DNA of 64,000 bases from Shewanella polaris. Its GTDB lineage: Bacteria > Pseudomonadota > Gammaproteobacteria > Enterobacterales > Shewanellaceae. Location of the stretch: positions 3,348,001 through 3,412,000 of the forward strand of contig NZ_CP041036.1 of assembly GCF_006385555.1 (NCBI RefSeq), read 5' to 3'. Both the position numbers and the translations under genes were made by a program. Numbering within the stretch: the first letter of the stretch is position 1; each line of letters opens with the position of its first letter. This document shows positions 8,339-16,779 of this stretch, piece by piece. The notes beneath the pieces are model-generated. The model saw only the letters and a list, made by a program, of their open reading frames with translations, was not told the origin of the DNA and made no database searches.

Positions 8339-8694
8339 GGGGGCGATTCTGGATTCGACAGGATTCACGAAACCCAAGGAGCATGTCGAGGGGCGGTTGG
8401 CCTCGTAAAAAGCCGCACCGTTATAGTTGCAAACGACTCTAACTACTCTCTAGCAGCTTAGGCTAGCTAGCCATCAACCACACGTTTCGCACGTGGACAG
8501 TGGATTCTGATGGTCATATTACAGTGTGCTAGCGAGGGAACTCCGTCCGGGGGTGAACCGCGAAATAGTACCGGACTCACCAAGTAGCATCCTGTCTTTC
8601 GGAGACTGCTTGGTTAAATAAAAGAGAGACTAAACATGTAGTGCCGAGGATGTAGGCTTTCTGGACGCGGGTTCAAGTCCCGCCGCCTCCACCA
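8339..8694 (+). ncRNA. ssrA: tmRNA (ssrA)
   Basis: Rescues stalled ribosomes and adds a degradation tag. The 5' end GGGGGCGATTCTGGATTCGA and the 3' end CGCCTCC-ACCA form the tRNA-like acceptor stem, and GGGTTCAAGTCC is the T-arm. The mRNA-like part starts at GCA 8429 and ends with TAG at 8459-8461. It encodes ANDSNYSLAA, i.e. tag AANDSNYSLAA with the first non-coded Ala. The length of 356 nt is typical. smpB is directly upstream. Confidence 0.98.
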
Positions 8695-8702
8695 ATTTAT
8701 AG

Positions 8703-8735
8703 AAGGGCTTAGCAGCAATGCTAAGCCCTTTTTGT
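8703..8735 (+). terminator. Terminator of ssrA
   Basis: A 12-bp perfect stem AAGGGCTTAGCA (8703-8714) / TGCTAAGCCCTT (8719-8730) with loop GCAA, followed by a T-tract. Confidence 0.95.
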
Positions 8736-8737
8736 TT

Positions 8738-9107
8738 GTCTAATGGCGACAAAGTAGCGACAGCCAATAACATTGTTCTACTCATAATGAATCCACACTT
8801 AAAGCAGTTTCCTTACTAGTTAACGCATAAATGCCCCAAAGTGAGTTTCAGTTGGTAAGCTGTCCTGATAAATAACCAGTCAGTTAGCCTACCTTTACTA
8901 ATCCATTCATGACACTAACTGATTGCTTTCACCAAGACCTTTGTATTAATGTGCACTTTTTCAATTAAGTCTGCTCGTTATTTCAGCATTGTTTTGCTAG
9001 AGTGCTTATTAATCAATGGCCTTGCTAATGCGAGGCTTAAATAATTGGTTTATTAAATATGCATGAGCATGTGCCATATACGCGCATGTGCACTATACAA
9101 ATATGTG
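8738..9107. other. Gene-free stretch downstream of ssrA
   Basis: 370 bases. I see no ORF with coding character, and no duplicate of the ssrA 3' end that would mark an integrated island. It is AT-rich towards the right end. Confidence 0.5.
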
Positions 9108-9128
9108 TTAAATGGAGCTAACTAATTA

Positions 9129-9392
9129 ATGTCGTCTAAATTTAGTAAAAAAAATGCTGATTACAGTCAAAATGAAAGGAAAATTACAGCATTTATCTCT
9201 TTTTTAATATTTAGCTTACTTGCTTTTTATTATACAAAGACTTTTCTAATAGATAGTGAATCTTTAGAACTGATTTTGCCTTGTTTAATGGGACTTATAA
9301 CGGGAACATTAATAAGCTTATTTAGTTACAGATACCCAAAAGTAATTCACTTAACAGTATTTGCACTACCGCTAATGTTTGCTGGTAGCTAA
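9129..9392 (+). CDS. Small membrane protein, unknown function
   Basis: 87 residues, not recognised. A charged N-terminus (1-18) is followed by two hydrophobic segments, about 20-38 and 47-63. A third lies at about 72-85, after a short polar RYPK loop, so two or three membrane passes are likely. GGAG lies 13 bases before the ATG, a rather long spacing. It stands alone after ssrA, directly in front of the attC-like palindrome, which fits a cassette-borne gene. No operon partner. Confidence 0.55.
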   Translation: MSSKFSKKNADYSQNERKITAFISFLIFSLLAFYYTKTFLIDSESLELILPCLMGLITGTLISLFSYRYPKVIHLTVFALPLMFAGS

Positions 9393-9397
9393 ACATA

Positions 9398-9486
9398 TCA
9401 ACAAGGCCTTAAACGGAAAAATTACAGTTAGGCTCGCGCTCCGCGCGGTTTAGCCTAACTGTATTTTCCCGCTTAACTTAGCGTTA
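9398..9486 (+). repeat. attC-like imperfect palindrome
   Basis: TACAGTTAGGCT (left, ending at 9434) pairs perfectly with AGCCTAACTGTA (9452-9463). The stem is extended by AAAA/TTTT, CGG/CCG and TTAA/TTAA blocks, with one unpaired T on the left arm. Outer triplets AAC (9400-9402) and GTT (9483-9485) complete the architecture, and the loop is GC-rich. The conserved AAC/GTT triplets, the two-box stem and an extrahelical base are what defines attC sites. The R'' box is degenerate. Confidence 0.5.
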
Positions 9487-10075
9487 CTGTATATCCGCTT
9501 GCCATACTTTCCCTAATGAGATTCATCACTTTAAGAGCTTTAACTCTAAGCAATTCCTGTCCAAAAATGATTTAGCGCACTTAGTGTTCTCATTTTTAAC
9601 AATCACATAATTTCACCTCTAAACATATATAAACAATTGTTTTTATTTAACTTTATATATTTATTAATTTTAACCAGATCTTCTAACTCCTCACCAAAAA
9701 TAGACAAATCCTGTTGGAAATGCGGGCTACAAGCACTAATAAACTTTAGATACGTCTATTTAGAACTGTAAAACAGTGAAATAAATCGCGATCTTTTCAG
9801 ATCTTCGATCATTCAAAAGGCCCTGTGTCTGCGCTGGTTAGCCCTATGAACTGCAATACTATAAAACTGAAAAAAATTAACATAAAGAGCCCGCAGGAGG
9901 GTGAGGAAGAGTACGGATTTCGTGGAGTGGTTTCTTTGTGGTGCTGGTTTCCATGTGTTAAAGCTGGTGTTGATGGTTTGGTGGGGAGATATTAATAAGT
10001 TCATGGAGTAGCAACAAAAATCCTAGAGAATGGCTAGGCTTGTTAGGTTAATTGTTAGCCGCCATACTAAATTCT
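9487..10075. other. Gene-free stretch after the cassette
   Basis: 590 bases. A 63-codon minus ORF exists but has no coding character. A small hairpin CCTAG-AGAATGG-CTAGG lies at 10022-10038. I see no other structure. Confidence 0.5.
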
Positions 10076-10107
10076 AATAAGACCACCTTACAATAGGTGG
10101 TCTTATT
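10076..10107 (-). terminator. Strong bidirectional terminator
   Basis: 13-bp stem AATAAGACCACCT (10076-10088) / AGGTGGTCTTATT (10095-10107) with a T-tract on either strand. It ends the two-gene hydrolase operon. Confidence 0.9.
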
Positions 10108-10148
10108 TTGCCTAAAATACAGTCATAATTAAAAATAACGACCAGATG

Positions 10149-10988
10149 TTAGAAAGAGCCACATGGATCTTTCATTGCAATCACCTCTGATACCAGTTGT
10201 CCAAATAGTGTTTGAATCTCTTCCGTTACTTCAATAGAAGGAATGTAAGGTAACAAATCTGCAGACTGCCCAGTTATGACTTCATAAAAAACTAACGAGG
10301 TCAAAAACCTACCTAAGTAAGCTGCATGATTTCCATCATTATGATGCAAGGGTAACCCAGGCGATATTTGCAAAACCCTTTTCCAGACTAAAGGAACTGG
10401 TGCAAGGCAAGTATCCTGAGATGATGCTATGGCTTTATGAATACCCAAAACATAATCCCCTTCGGCAATATTGCCTTTTTGCGCATGCTCAGGAAACAAT
10501 ATCGGTGTAACCCCTAATGACTTAGCCTTATCAAGCCATTTTTGTGCTGCAATGGTTGGATAACTGACAGATTGTGATTGAGAGTACTTTTGAGCTTGAA
10601 AAATAGCGTGTGTCCAACTTCCCTCTTCTAACCTTTCTTGTGCTGTATCTTTAGCGTAGGAGTCCACAAGATAGCCACCACCATAAACAACTACTTCAGC
10701 CTCTGATTGTGGTTTACCCGTTTTTATTAAGTCAGTGATTAAACCTGACAAACCTGATACATGACTATTTCCATATAAAATTATACGGTACTGATCTGTG
10801 TTCTGATTATTAGGTATTGGTAAATTTTGTTCTAAAATCGCTTGATTATCGCTGCCTCCTTGAGTCACATCATTCTTAACAACAGCAACCATTGGACTAT
10901 CTTGGTTACAACCCGAATTGGCTATCAGTACGATGAAAATCAACACTGTTGTTGAAATAAACTTAAAGGCTTCCTTTATAAATGTCAT
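10149..10988 (-). CDS. SGNH-hydrolase-like lipoprotein
   Basis: 279 residues. The signal peptide ends in a lipobox ANSGC (Cys near 27), so it is a membrane-anchored periplasmic or surface lipoprotein. GNSHVSGL (about 73-80) looks like the block-I nucleophile strand with Ser in a GNS context. HNDGNHAAYLGRF (about 217-229) fits block V with the Asp/His pair. This suggests an SGNH/GDSL-type esterase or O-acyl hydrolase of unknown substrate. An ideal Shine-Dalgarno GGAGG lies 7 bases before ATG. It overlaps the end of the upstream alpha/beta-hydrolase gene (10963-10988), hence one operon. The fold assignment is moderately sure, the substrate is unknown. Confidence 0.75.
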   Translation of the reverse strand: MTFIKEAFKFISTTVLIFIVLIANSGCNQDSPMVAVVKNDVTQGGSDNQAILEQNLPIPNNQNTDQYRIILYGNSHVSGLSGLITDLIKTGKPQSEAEVVVYGGGYLVDSYAKDTAQERLEEGSWTHAIFQAQKYSQSQSVSYPTIAAQKWLDKAKSLGVTPILFPEHAQKGNIAEGDYVLGIHKAIASSQDTCLAPVPLVWKRVLQISPGLPLHHNDGNHAAYLGRFLTSLVFYEVITGQSADLLPYIPSIEVTEEIQTLFGQLVSEVIAMKDPCGSF

Positions 10989-11919
10989 ACAACACCTCCG
11001 ATAAATAACTACTCTCGTGGTTTACATTAGCCATGCTTGAATAGCTAACAGGCTTGATGCAGTTATCCCATTGCGTTGTCAACGTTGCAGAACTTGTCGA
11101 AGTCACTCCTGCATTCTCGGTGATAGTTGAAGTTTCAGCGCAACCATTGATCAGTCTCCAATGATTTAATGTATTTTCAACCGATGTAATATCTCCAAAA
11201 GTTCTGCCTTCCATTGGCACATCAGTATCAGATGGACTGTGAAAATGATGCAGCGCTACGGCTGTCGATGTAGGACACGCTTCAAAGTCCCCTCTAAATT
11301 GACCTGCTAATGTAATAACAGCAGTTAACTTTTCAGGAATAAGGCAAGCCAACTTATACCCCATAAAACCACCCGCAGAATAACCAAAAATATACACTTT
11401 ATTTGACGTTACATTATATTGCGCAGCTAACTCATCCAATAAATCACTCACATAATCGACGTCCAAGTTACTGGTTTCCTCACCATCATTTAAGCTGCTC
11501 CATCCCCAAGTTCCTCCCGCACCGCCTTGAGGTGCAACTGATAGCCAAGACATTTTATTGCTGAGCATTTGAGCATCGAAAAGTTGCATAACTTTATTCG
11601 GATGCCCTGGTGCACCATGAAGAAGTAAAGCGATAGCTGTTGGATCCTCAATAGGCTTATAAACAACCGCCTCGCGATTTTGAAATTTAAGACAGCTAGC
11701 CCCCTCTAATAAAGCCTGCCCTACGCAAGTTTCAGTTTGCTCTTTAGTTGTAGTTGTAGTCACAGACTTAGAATCAGAACCTCCACCACAGCCAACCAGC
11801 CCTAGTAAGGTCATTGAAAGAATAAAACCGGTTGCTGAGAAAGCTCGCAACTCTTTTTGAATAGAAAGGTATTTAGGTAATATTAAGCATCGGTTAAATT
11901 TTGATTTTAGCGCTATCAT
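10963..11919 (-). CDS. Alpha/beta-hydrolase lipoprotein (esterase/depolymerase-like)
   Basis: 318 residues. A long N-terminal region precedes the lipobox LVGCGGGS (Cys near 44) and a Thr-rich linker. The catalytic domain starts near residue 65. LLLHGAPGHP gives the oxyanion-hole HG, GYSAGGFMGY (about 178-187) the nucleophile Ser. The acid and His are probably in SDTDVP and NVNHES near the C-terminus. It resembles the LpqC/feruloyl-esterase/PHB-depolymerase group. AAAGGA lies 8 bases before the ATG. It is the first gene of a two-gene operon with the SGNH lipoprotein and diverges from a CadC-like regulator, the probable controller. Substrate unknown. Confidence 0.8.
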   Translation of the reverse strand: MIALKSKFNRCLILPKYLSIQKELRAFSATGFILSMTLLGLVGCGGGSDSKSVTTTTTKEQTETCVGQALLEGASCLKFQNREAVVYKPIEDPTAIALLLHGAPGHPNKVMQLFDAQMLSNKMSWLSVAPQGGAGGTWGWSSLNDGEETSNLDVDYVSDLLDELAAQYNVTSNKVYIFGYSAGGFMGYKLACLIPEKLTAVITLAGQFRGDFEACPTSTAVALHHFHSPSDTDVPMEGRTFGDITSVENTLNHWRLINGCAETSTITENAGVTSTSSATLTTQWDNCIKPVSYSSMANVNHESSYLSEVLYDIYKGSL

Positions 11920-12041
11920 TCTTATATCCTTTAAATTACTGTAATCTAATAAACAGTCTCAACTCCTTGGTTTATTTGCTTAATCGAGTGATGATTTTTT
12001 TATAATGAAATGGTAATGGATAGAAAGAACACAAGGAAAAT

Positions 12042-14108
12042 ATGATTTACTACTTTGATAACATTAAAGTTAACACTGAAGAAGTTACCTTAATAAAAGA
12101 AGGTTTATTGATTGATATTGAACCTAAATTATTTACGTTGTTAATATTTTTCTGCGAAAATAGCCATCGAGCATTATCACGTGATGAGTTAATTAATACT
12201 GTATGGGAAGGAAGAGTTGTTTCTGAAGCGGCAGTAAATAGAGCTGTAGGCCAATTAAGAAAAATCATCGAGCGAGATACAGCAAAACCCTTATACCTTA
12301 AAACTGTCAGTAAAGTGGGATATCAATTTATTGCTGAAGTTAAGAAAATCACCTCTGAAATGACTGAAGATATGGTAACAAAATCTTCAGTGACTCAATC
12401 CGTTACTACTACAAAACCATCAAATAATAGTCGTAAAACAATTGTAAAGTATCGGTTTACATTCATTATTTCTTTTCTTTTTCTGGTGAGTTTTTCCATC
12501 ATTTATATCTTCTCAAAATCATCTCATATTGAGTATTTACCCCCTGTTGAAATTACTCAAAAAAATCCGATTACAACAACAAATAACAGCACCTTCAATC
12601 CATATTTTGACCCTTTAACTCACGACACGTTTGTTTTATATAAACCTGACCCTCAGTCGTTTGCTCAGATAAAAAAATTAAACTCACAAGGTCAATCACT
12701 TCCAGTCACTGACGATAGTTATTACTACACAGATGTGATTCCTCATGATGACACTAACCTACTGGCAGCAAGACTAAACAACCTTAATGAGAGAGAATGT
12801 GAAATCGTTTTAATTAATATCGCAACTCAATTAATCAAAACAATCACTCATTGCGGTCAATCAATCATTAATAACTTGGTGTTTAATAGCGATACTAATA
12901 CTGTTTACTATCGCTACCGCAGTAAGGTAAGCCATCCGTATTCAATATATTCAATCTCACTTTCCAGTCTCAGGATTCAACAATTAACCATACCCGGCGC
13001 AACAAGTAACGGGTTAGGCTATACAGCATTTGAACTTTCACCTGACAAACAGCAAATAGCGATGATTGAATACAAGAGTGAAGATACTGATCAATTACAG
13101 CTTTATGATTTAAATACTCAAGAAATTATTCAACACCAAAATGTGCCGAAAGATATTCGGTCGATTATATGGTGGCGTTCAAAACAGCTATTAGCCAGTA
13201 ATTCTGAAGGCTTATTGAATATTGATTTATCGCAACAACTCACCACTAAGGTCAAATCCACTATTGGCTTTGGCAGGCTTTCTAAAAAAAGTGATCACGC
13301 ATTGTTATTTGAAAAAAGTGATTCACAATCAAACCTCGTAAAAATAGAATTAACTCATTTTAACCAAACTCAATTAACTAATTTAATTGGTGTAAATGGG
13401 AAGTCTGCTATGGCTCATACTTCAGAACGTATAATCTTTTTCAGTCAAACACCTCTAACCTCTAAGGTACTAATAAGATTAGAAAGTGGAGAGATTGTTG
13501 AAACTCATTTCCCTGAAAAAATCAGACACCTTACAACATTAGAGTGGTCCAAAGACGACAGTAAAATCGTGGCGTCGATCAATGATAAAATCTACCTTTT
13601 AAACATTAACTCAATGCAATGGAATAGAGTCTATTTTGATTTTAACAATGTGCATTACGTTAGCTTTATAGGAAATCAACACTTATTATTTAGTGCAGAG
13701 AAAAATGGAAACTGGAATCTTTGGTCACTTAACCTTACAACAAAAGAAACCGCAATAATGACAAATACCGAAGGCTATAGTGGACAGGTTGAAAATGGAT
13801 ATTTATTTTACACAAAATTCAGTTCTAAAGGGATATTTTATAAAGAGATTTCAGCTGAAAAAGAGTTTGTATTAGTTAAAGATATCCCTGTTACCGATTG
13901 GAATAATTGGCAAGTAAATAGTAATAACCTTACTTACCAACAAGGCGGAAAGTTAAAACAATATAACCTTAAAAGTAAGGAAACCTCGATACTATATGAA
14001 TTTTCTGAAAAGCCTCTTCAATATTGTCGAACCGATACTCATTTTGAAGCAATTATATGTGAACTTAAGGAACGCTCAGTTAGCAATATCTGGCAAGCAG
14101 ATTTCTAA
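12042..14108 (+). CDS. CadC/ToxR-like membrane transcriptional regulator with beta-propeller sensor
   Basis: 688 residues. The N-terminal OmpR-type winged helix (about 1-105) carries FTLLIFFCENSHRALSRDELINTVW and AVNRAVGQLRKII. A Ser/Thr-rich linker and one membrane helix (about 135-162) follow. The large C-terminal extracytoplasmic part (about 170-688) has repeated FELSPDKQQIAMI- and WSKDDSKIVASI-type blades as in TolB/WD40 propellers. This is a one-component regulator that senses in the periplasm and binds DNA directly from the membrane. It diverges from the two lipoprotein hydrolases (gap about 120 bases), so these are the likely targets. AAGGAAA lies just before the ATG. No phosphorylation domain. 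Confidence 0.88.
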   Translation: MIYYFDNIKVNTEEVTLIKEGLLIDIEPKLFTLLIFFCENSHRALSRDELINTVWEGRVVSEAAVNRAVGQLRKIIERDTAKPLYLKTVSKVGYQFIAEVKKITSEMTEDMVTKSSVTQSVTTTKPSNNSRKTIVKYRFTFIISFLFLVSFSIIYIFSKSSHIEYLPPVEITQKNPITTTNNSTFNPYFDPLTHDTFVLYKPDPQSFAQIKKLNSQGQSLPVTDDSYYYTDVIPHDDTNLLAARLNNLNERECEIVLINIATQLIKTITHCGQSIINNLVFNSDTNTVYYRYRSKVSHPYSIYSISLSSLRIQQLTIPGATSNGLGYTAFELSPDKQQIAMIEYKSEDTDQLQLYDLNTQEIIQHQNVPKDIRSIIWWRSKQLLASNSEGLLNIDLSQQLTTKVKSTIGFGRLSKKSDHALLFEKSDSQSNLVKIELTHFNQTQLTNLIGVNGKSAMAHTSERIIFFSQTPLTSKVLIRLESGEIVETHFPEKIRHLTTLEWSKDDSKIVASINDKIYLLNINSMQWNRVYFDFNNVHYVSFIGNQHLLFSAEKNGNWNLWSLNLTTKETAIMTNTEGYSGQVENGYLFYTKFSSKGIFYKEISAEKEFVLVKDIPVTDWNNWQVNSNNLTYQQGGKLKQYNLKSKETSILYEFSEKPLQYCRTDTHFEAIICELKERSVSNIWQADF

Positions 14109-14168
14109 TCTAAAAATATATTACGTTATATGCAAAAAATGAATAACTTAAGCGTTTATTTATCTCAC

Positions 14169-14195
14169 AAAAAAACCTGCACTAGGCAGGCTTTT
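14169..14195 (-). terminator. Terminator between the CadC-like gene and yjdM
   Basis: CCTGC (14176-14180) / GCAGG (14186-14190) with A7 on the left and TTTT on the right; usable in both directions for the convergent genes. Confidence 0.7.
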
Positions 14196-14233
14196 AAAAG
14201 CACAAAATTAATTAGATTATGTGGAAAGCGCTA

Positions 14234-14578
14234 TTAGCTTTGTTTTTTAACAAACTTCGATTTCAGCATCATTTGGCCATTGCCATCAACTTTACAATCG
14301 ATGTCGTGGTCGCCGTCGACAAAGTGGTTGATCACTGCTTTAGTGCCCACTTTAAGCACAAGTGATGAACCTTTTACTTTAAGGTCTTTGATTAAGGTGA
14401 CTTTGTCGCCTTCTGCTAATAAGTTGCCGTTAGCATCTTTTAAAATGATTGCGTCAGGATCAACCACTTCTTCATTTGGGTTCCATTCATTGGCGCATTC
14501 TGGGCAAATTAATAATGTGCCGTCTGAATAAGCATACGGAGACTCACATTTTGGGCATGGCGGAATTACATCACTCAT
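14234..14578 (-). CDS. yjdM: YjdM/PhnA zinc-ribbon protein
   Basis: 114 residues, the family length. The N-terminal zinc ribbon has CPKC (8-11) and CPEC (25-28). The C-terminal SH3-like domain has [23 protein letters not shown] and [12 protein letters not shown]. This is the family once named PhnA for supposed alkylphosphonate use; that role is not supported and the function is unknown. It is monocistronic, with a terminator 39 bases after the stop. Confidence 0.95.
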   Translation of the reverse strand: MSDVIPPCPKCESPYAYSDGTLLICPECANEWNPNEEVVDPDAIILKDANGNLLAEGDKVTLIKDLKVKGSSLVLKVGTKAVINHFVDGDHDIDCKVDGNGQMMLKSKFVKKQS

Positions 14579-14816
14579 ATCTTTACTCTCTGTGTTCTTT
14601 GCAGTTGTCGAACAAGTTAATCGCGCTAATACGCAGTTCGACAGGCTTTATCGATTGGCGTTAAATAGAAAAGTCTCTACCCTGCCGAATATTGTAATGG
14701 CATTATAATGCTATTATCACAAATTGACTACCCTAGGGTGATAAACCAGCTGATCTGCTTACCCGTTAACGTGCCTGCTAGCATAGCCAATAGCATAACA
14801 ATAGGCGAATTGAAGC

Positions 14817-15008
14817 TTAGCTTTTTACTTGTGGATTGGGACGACTTTGATTGTCACCAAAACTCACATCATGCTTTTCAAGATATTCGCGAATAAGCTG
14901 ACGGGTGACTTGTGATGGGGTGAGATCTTGAGCGGCACAAAGCTGTTCAAATGCCTGCTTTTTTAGCGGGTCCATTAATACAGTAAAACGTGCAGTTTTA
15001 TTTTCCAC
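14817..15008 (-). CDS. Ribbon-helix-helix (CopG-like) small DNA-binding protein
   Basis: 63 residues. RFTVLMDPLKKQAFEQLC (7-24) is the beta strand plus first helix, TPSQVTRQLIREYLEKH (30-46) the second helix of an RHH fold; the tail is polar. The start is a GTG at 15008 with AAAGG about 11 bases upstream. There is no toxin gene next to it, so this is more likely a stand-alone regulator than an antitoxin. No target is visible. Confidence 0.75.
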   Translation of the reverse strand: MENKTARFTVLMDPLKKQAFEQLCAAQDLTPSQVTRQLIREYLEKHDVSFGDNQSRPNPQVKS

Positions 15009-15195
15009 AGTGAGCTAGCCTTTCATTACGACATGATAATTTGATTATAATCCAGTGTGTGGCTAAAGACCATATTCGGTATTCTTTATTCGCAGAACGA
15101 TTAACTCAGTCCATTAACTAGAGCTATTCACTCAAACTAAGAAACAACTAGGCAGGTTAAACCTAATCATGCCTTAGCCCGAGTGTGTTTATCTG

Positions 15196-16521
15196 TTAAG
15201 CAATACTCGCTAAACGTGGTAACAGCGCTTTAAAACTCGGTCTTGTTGATAAACTGTGATGCAAGCAATCTTGCACTAATTCACGCAACATTGCCGCTTG
15301 TGGTGTGTAGGGGTTATCGATGAGGTTTAGCATGTCATCGACCAAATAACCAAACGCCCTAACCTCAATCGCTTGCATTAATTGCAAATGCTGTGGGGGA
15401 AATTGCTTTAAATTTGATGCGGCGCCAAAGTCACCAAACAGCACGTTATCTTGGGTATTTATCATGATGTTGTGGGCATAAATATCACCATGACTTATAC
15501 CATTTTGATGCAAATGAACCAAAATATCAGCCATTTGACTAGCTATAAGAGTAATGCGTGCCCAGGTAAATACGGTTTCGGGCTCAAAAGTGTCGCGACT
15601 ACAAGTTTGTAATGACGGCGGTAAACCTAAATTGCCATAGCTTGGCGGAATAAGTTGCATCACTAAACCCAGTTGCTCTGGTTGATTAATTTGTGCAACC
15701 ACATTAATCAAGTTTGGGTGCTCGCCAGCGGTTAAGCAACAATCGAGCTCATCTGCTGGATAACCATCGCTGGTCACCATGCCCTTAAACAACTTAATCG
15801 CTACATTAGCGTCACTACTAAAGCTGGTTTTATTTGAACGTTCAACGCGGTGAGTTGCTTGATAAATCAATCCCGATGCGCCCTGCCCGAGTAATTGGCC
15901 TAAATTAAACTGAGTTAATGGCACTGTAGGTACCCGAGTATTATCACAATGTTCAACATGACTAAATGCGTTACCCGCAAAAGCCAACCACGCTAAGTTA
16001 GGTAGCTCAAATAGCCAATCGGGTAACTTGGTGAGCTGGTTAGCAGACAAACGGATTAGGGCTAATTGATGACAGTTTGCCATGCTATTAGGCAGTGTGG
16101 TTAATAGGTTACCCGCTAGCGCAAGTTTTTCGAGACGATAACATTGACCTAAACTGTCTGGTAATTGCTCAATGTGGTTATCGGTTAATATTAACCAACG
16201 GGTTTGTTTTGGAATAGATGCTTCAGATACTGTGCGAATTTGATTGGCTTTAAAGCCTATCATTTCTAATTTTGGACACTGGCCTAATACAGCAGGAAGA
16301 TGTTCAAATAGGTTATTCGATATAAACAAGATTTTAAGTTGATGCAAGTCAGCAAAGTTATCGGGTAATGATGACAATTGGTTATTGCTAAGATCGAGTA
16401 CTTCTAAAGTATCAGCTAACTCAAACAACTTATCTGGAAACTCTGTCAGTTGTTCTGCGATAGTGATCCGTTGATAACCTTTTAACGAACCATTATTTAA
16501 TTGCTGCAGTGTTTGCATCAT
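15196..16521 (-). CDS. Leucine-rich-repeat / protein kinase fusion
   Basis: 441 residues without signal peptide. The N-terminal half (about 15-195) has some eight LRRs of the form LxxLxLxxNxLxxLP (e.g. LEVLDLSNNQLSSLPDNFADL). The C-terminal half (about 205-441) is a Ser/Thr-kinase-like domain: glycine loop LGQGASGLIYQA, Lys in VAIKLFKG, catalytic loop HGDIYAHNI and Mg-site FGDFGAASN. The catalytic loop has HGD where eukaryote-like kinases have HRD, so it is a non-RD kinase, probably active because Lys, Asp, Asn and DFG are present. The domain order is LRR then kinase on the same side of the membrane. Substrates are unknown and no phosphatase partner is adjacent. Confidence 0.88.
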   Translation of the reverse strand: MMQTLQQLNNGSLKGYQRITIAEQLTEFPDKLFELADTLEVLDLSNNQLSSLPDNFADLHQLKILFISNNLFEHLPAVLGQCPKLEMIGFKANQIRTVSEASIPKQTRWLILTDNHIEQLPDSLGQCYRLEKLALAGNLLTTLPNSMANCHQLALIRLSANQLTKLPDWLFELPNLAWLAFAGNAFSHVEHCDNTRVPTVPLTQFNLGQLLGQGASGLIYQATHRVERSNKTSFSSDANVAIKLFKGMVTSDGYPADELDCCLTAGEHPNLINVVAQINQPEQLGLVMQLIPPSYGNLGLPPSLQTCSRDTFEPETVFTWARITLIASQMADILVHLHQNGISHGDIYAHNIMINTQDNVLFGDFGAASNLKQFPPQHLQLMQAIEVRAFGYLVDDMLNLIDNPYTPQAAMLRELVQDCLHHSLSTRPSFKALLPRLASIA

Positions 16522-16595
16522 GTTTCTCTTTGGCGAAAATTGTCGTCATAGTAATGGACTACACTCACTGAGACAAATGTCTTACAAACTTTAAC

Positions 16596-16622
16596 AAAAA
16601 AAACCACAGCTAAAGCTGTGGT
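16596..16622 (-). terminator. Terminator of the old yellow enzyme gene
   Basis: 8-bp stem ACCACAGC (16603-16610) / GCTGTGGT (16615-16622), loop TAAA, followed on the minus strand by eight Ts. A second hairpin, CCACTTC / GAAGTGG (16725-16742), lies nearer the gene end. Confidence 0.85.
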
Positions 16623-16779
16623 CAAGACGGATGCTAAAAAACAAAAATAGGGGTTGATGATTTTAGCGCCACTCCCCGCGCCTAACATAAGCATGGGAAA
16701 GGGATTCCTACAAACTACGTATAGCCACTTCACTTGAAGTGGTTAACGCAAAACAACAAACAAAAAATAACAAACAGGC

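Larger units (their letters stand above)
9108..9486 (+). mobile_element. Candidate orphan integron-type gene cassette
   Basis: The sequence GTTAAAT at 9108-9114 matches the cassette core site GTTRRRY. It is followed by one small ORF (9129-9392) and then by an attC-like imperfect palindrome ending in GCGTTA (9481-9486). ORF plus terminal attC is the normal cassette layout. No integrase is in the window, and the attC match is structural rather than exact, so this is a proposal. Confidence 0.45.

Noticed and set aside
9813..10004. 63-codon minus-strand ORF
   Set aside because: No Shine-Dalgarno, no recognisable domain, and composition like the surrounding gene-free DNA.
11780..11795. CCTCCACCA resembling the ssrA 3' end (island att site)
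   Set aside because: It lies inside the GCGGGS linker of the lipoprotein gene and the match does not extend beyond a few bases.
14817..15008. Antitoxin of a toxin-antitoxin pair
   Set aside because: RHH fold fits an antitoxin, but no toxin-sized ORF is adjacent on either strand.
16518..16733. 71-codon ORF between the LRR-kinase and OYE genes
   Set aside because: It runs through a clear terminator hairpin and has no family resemblance.
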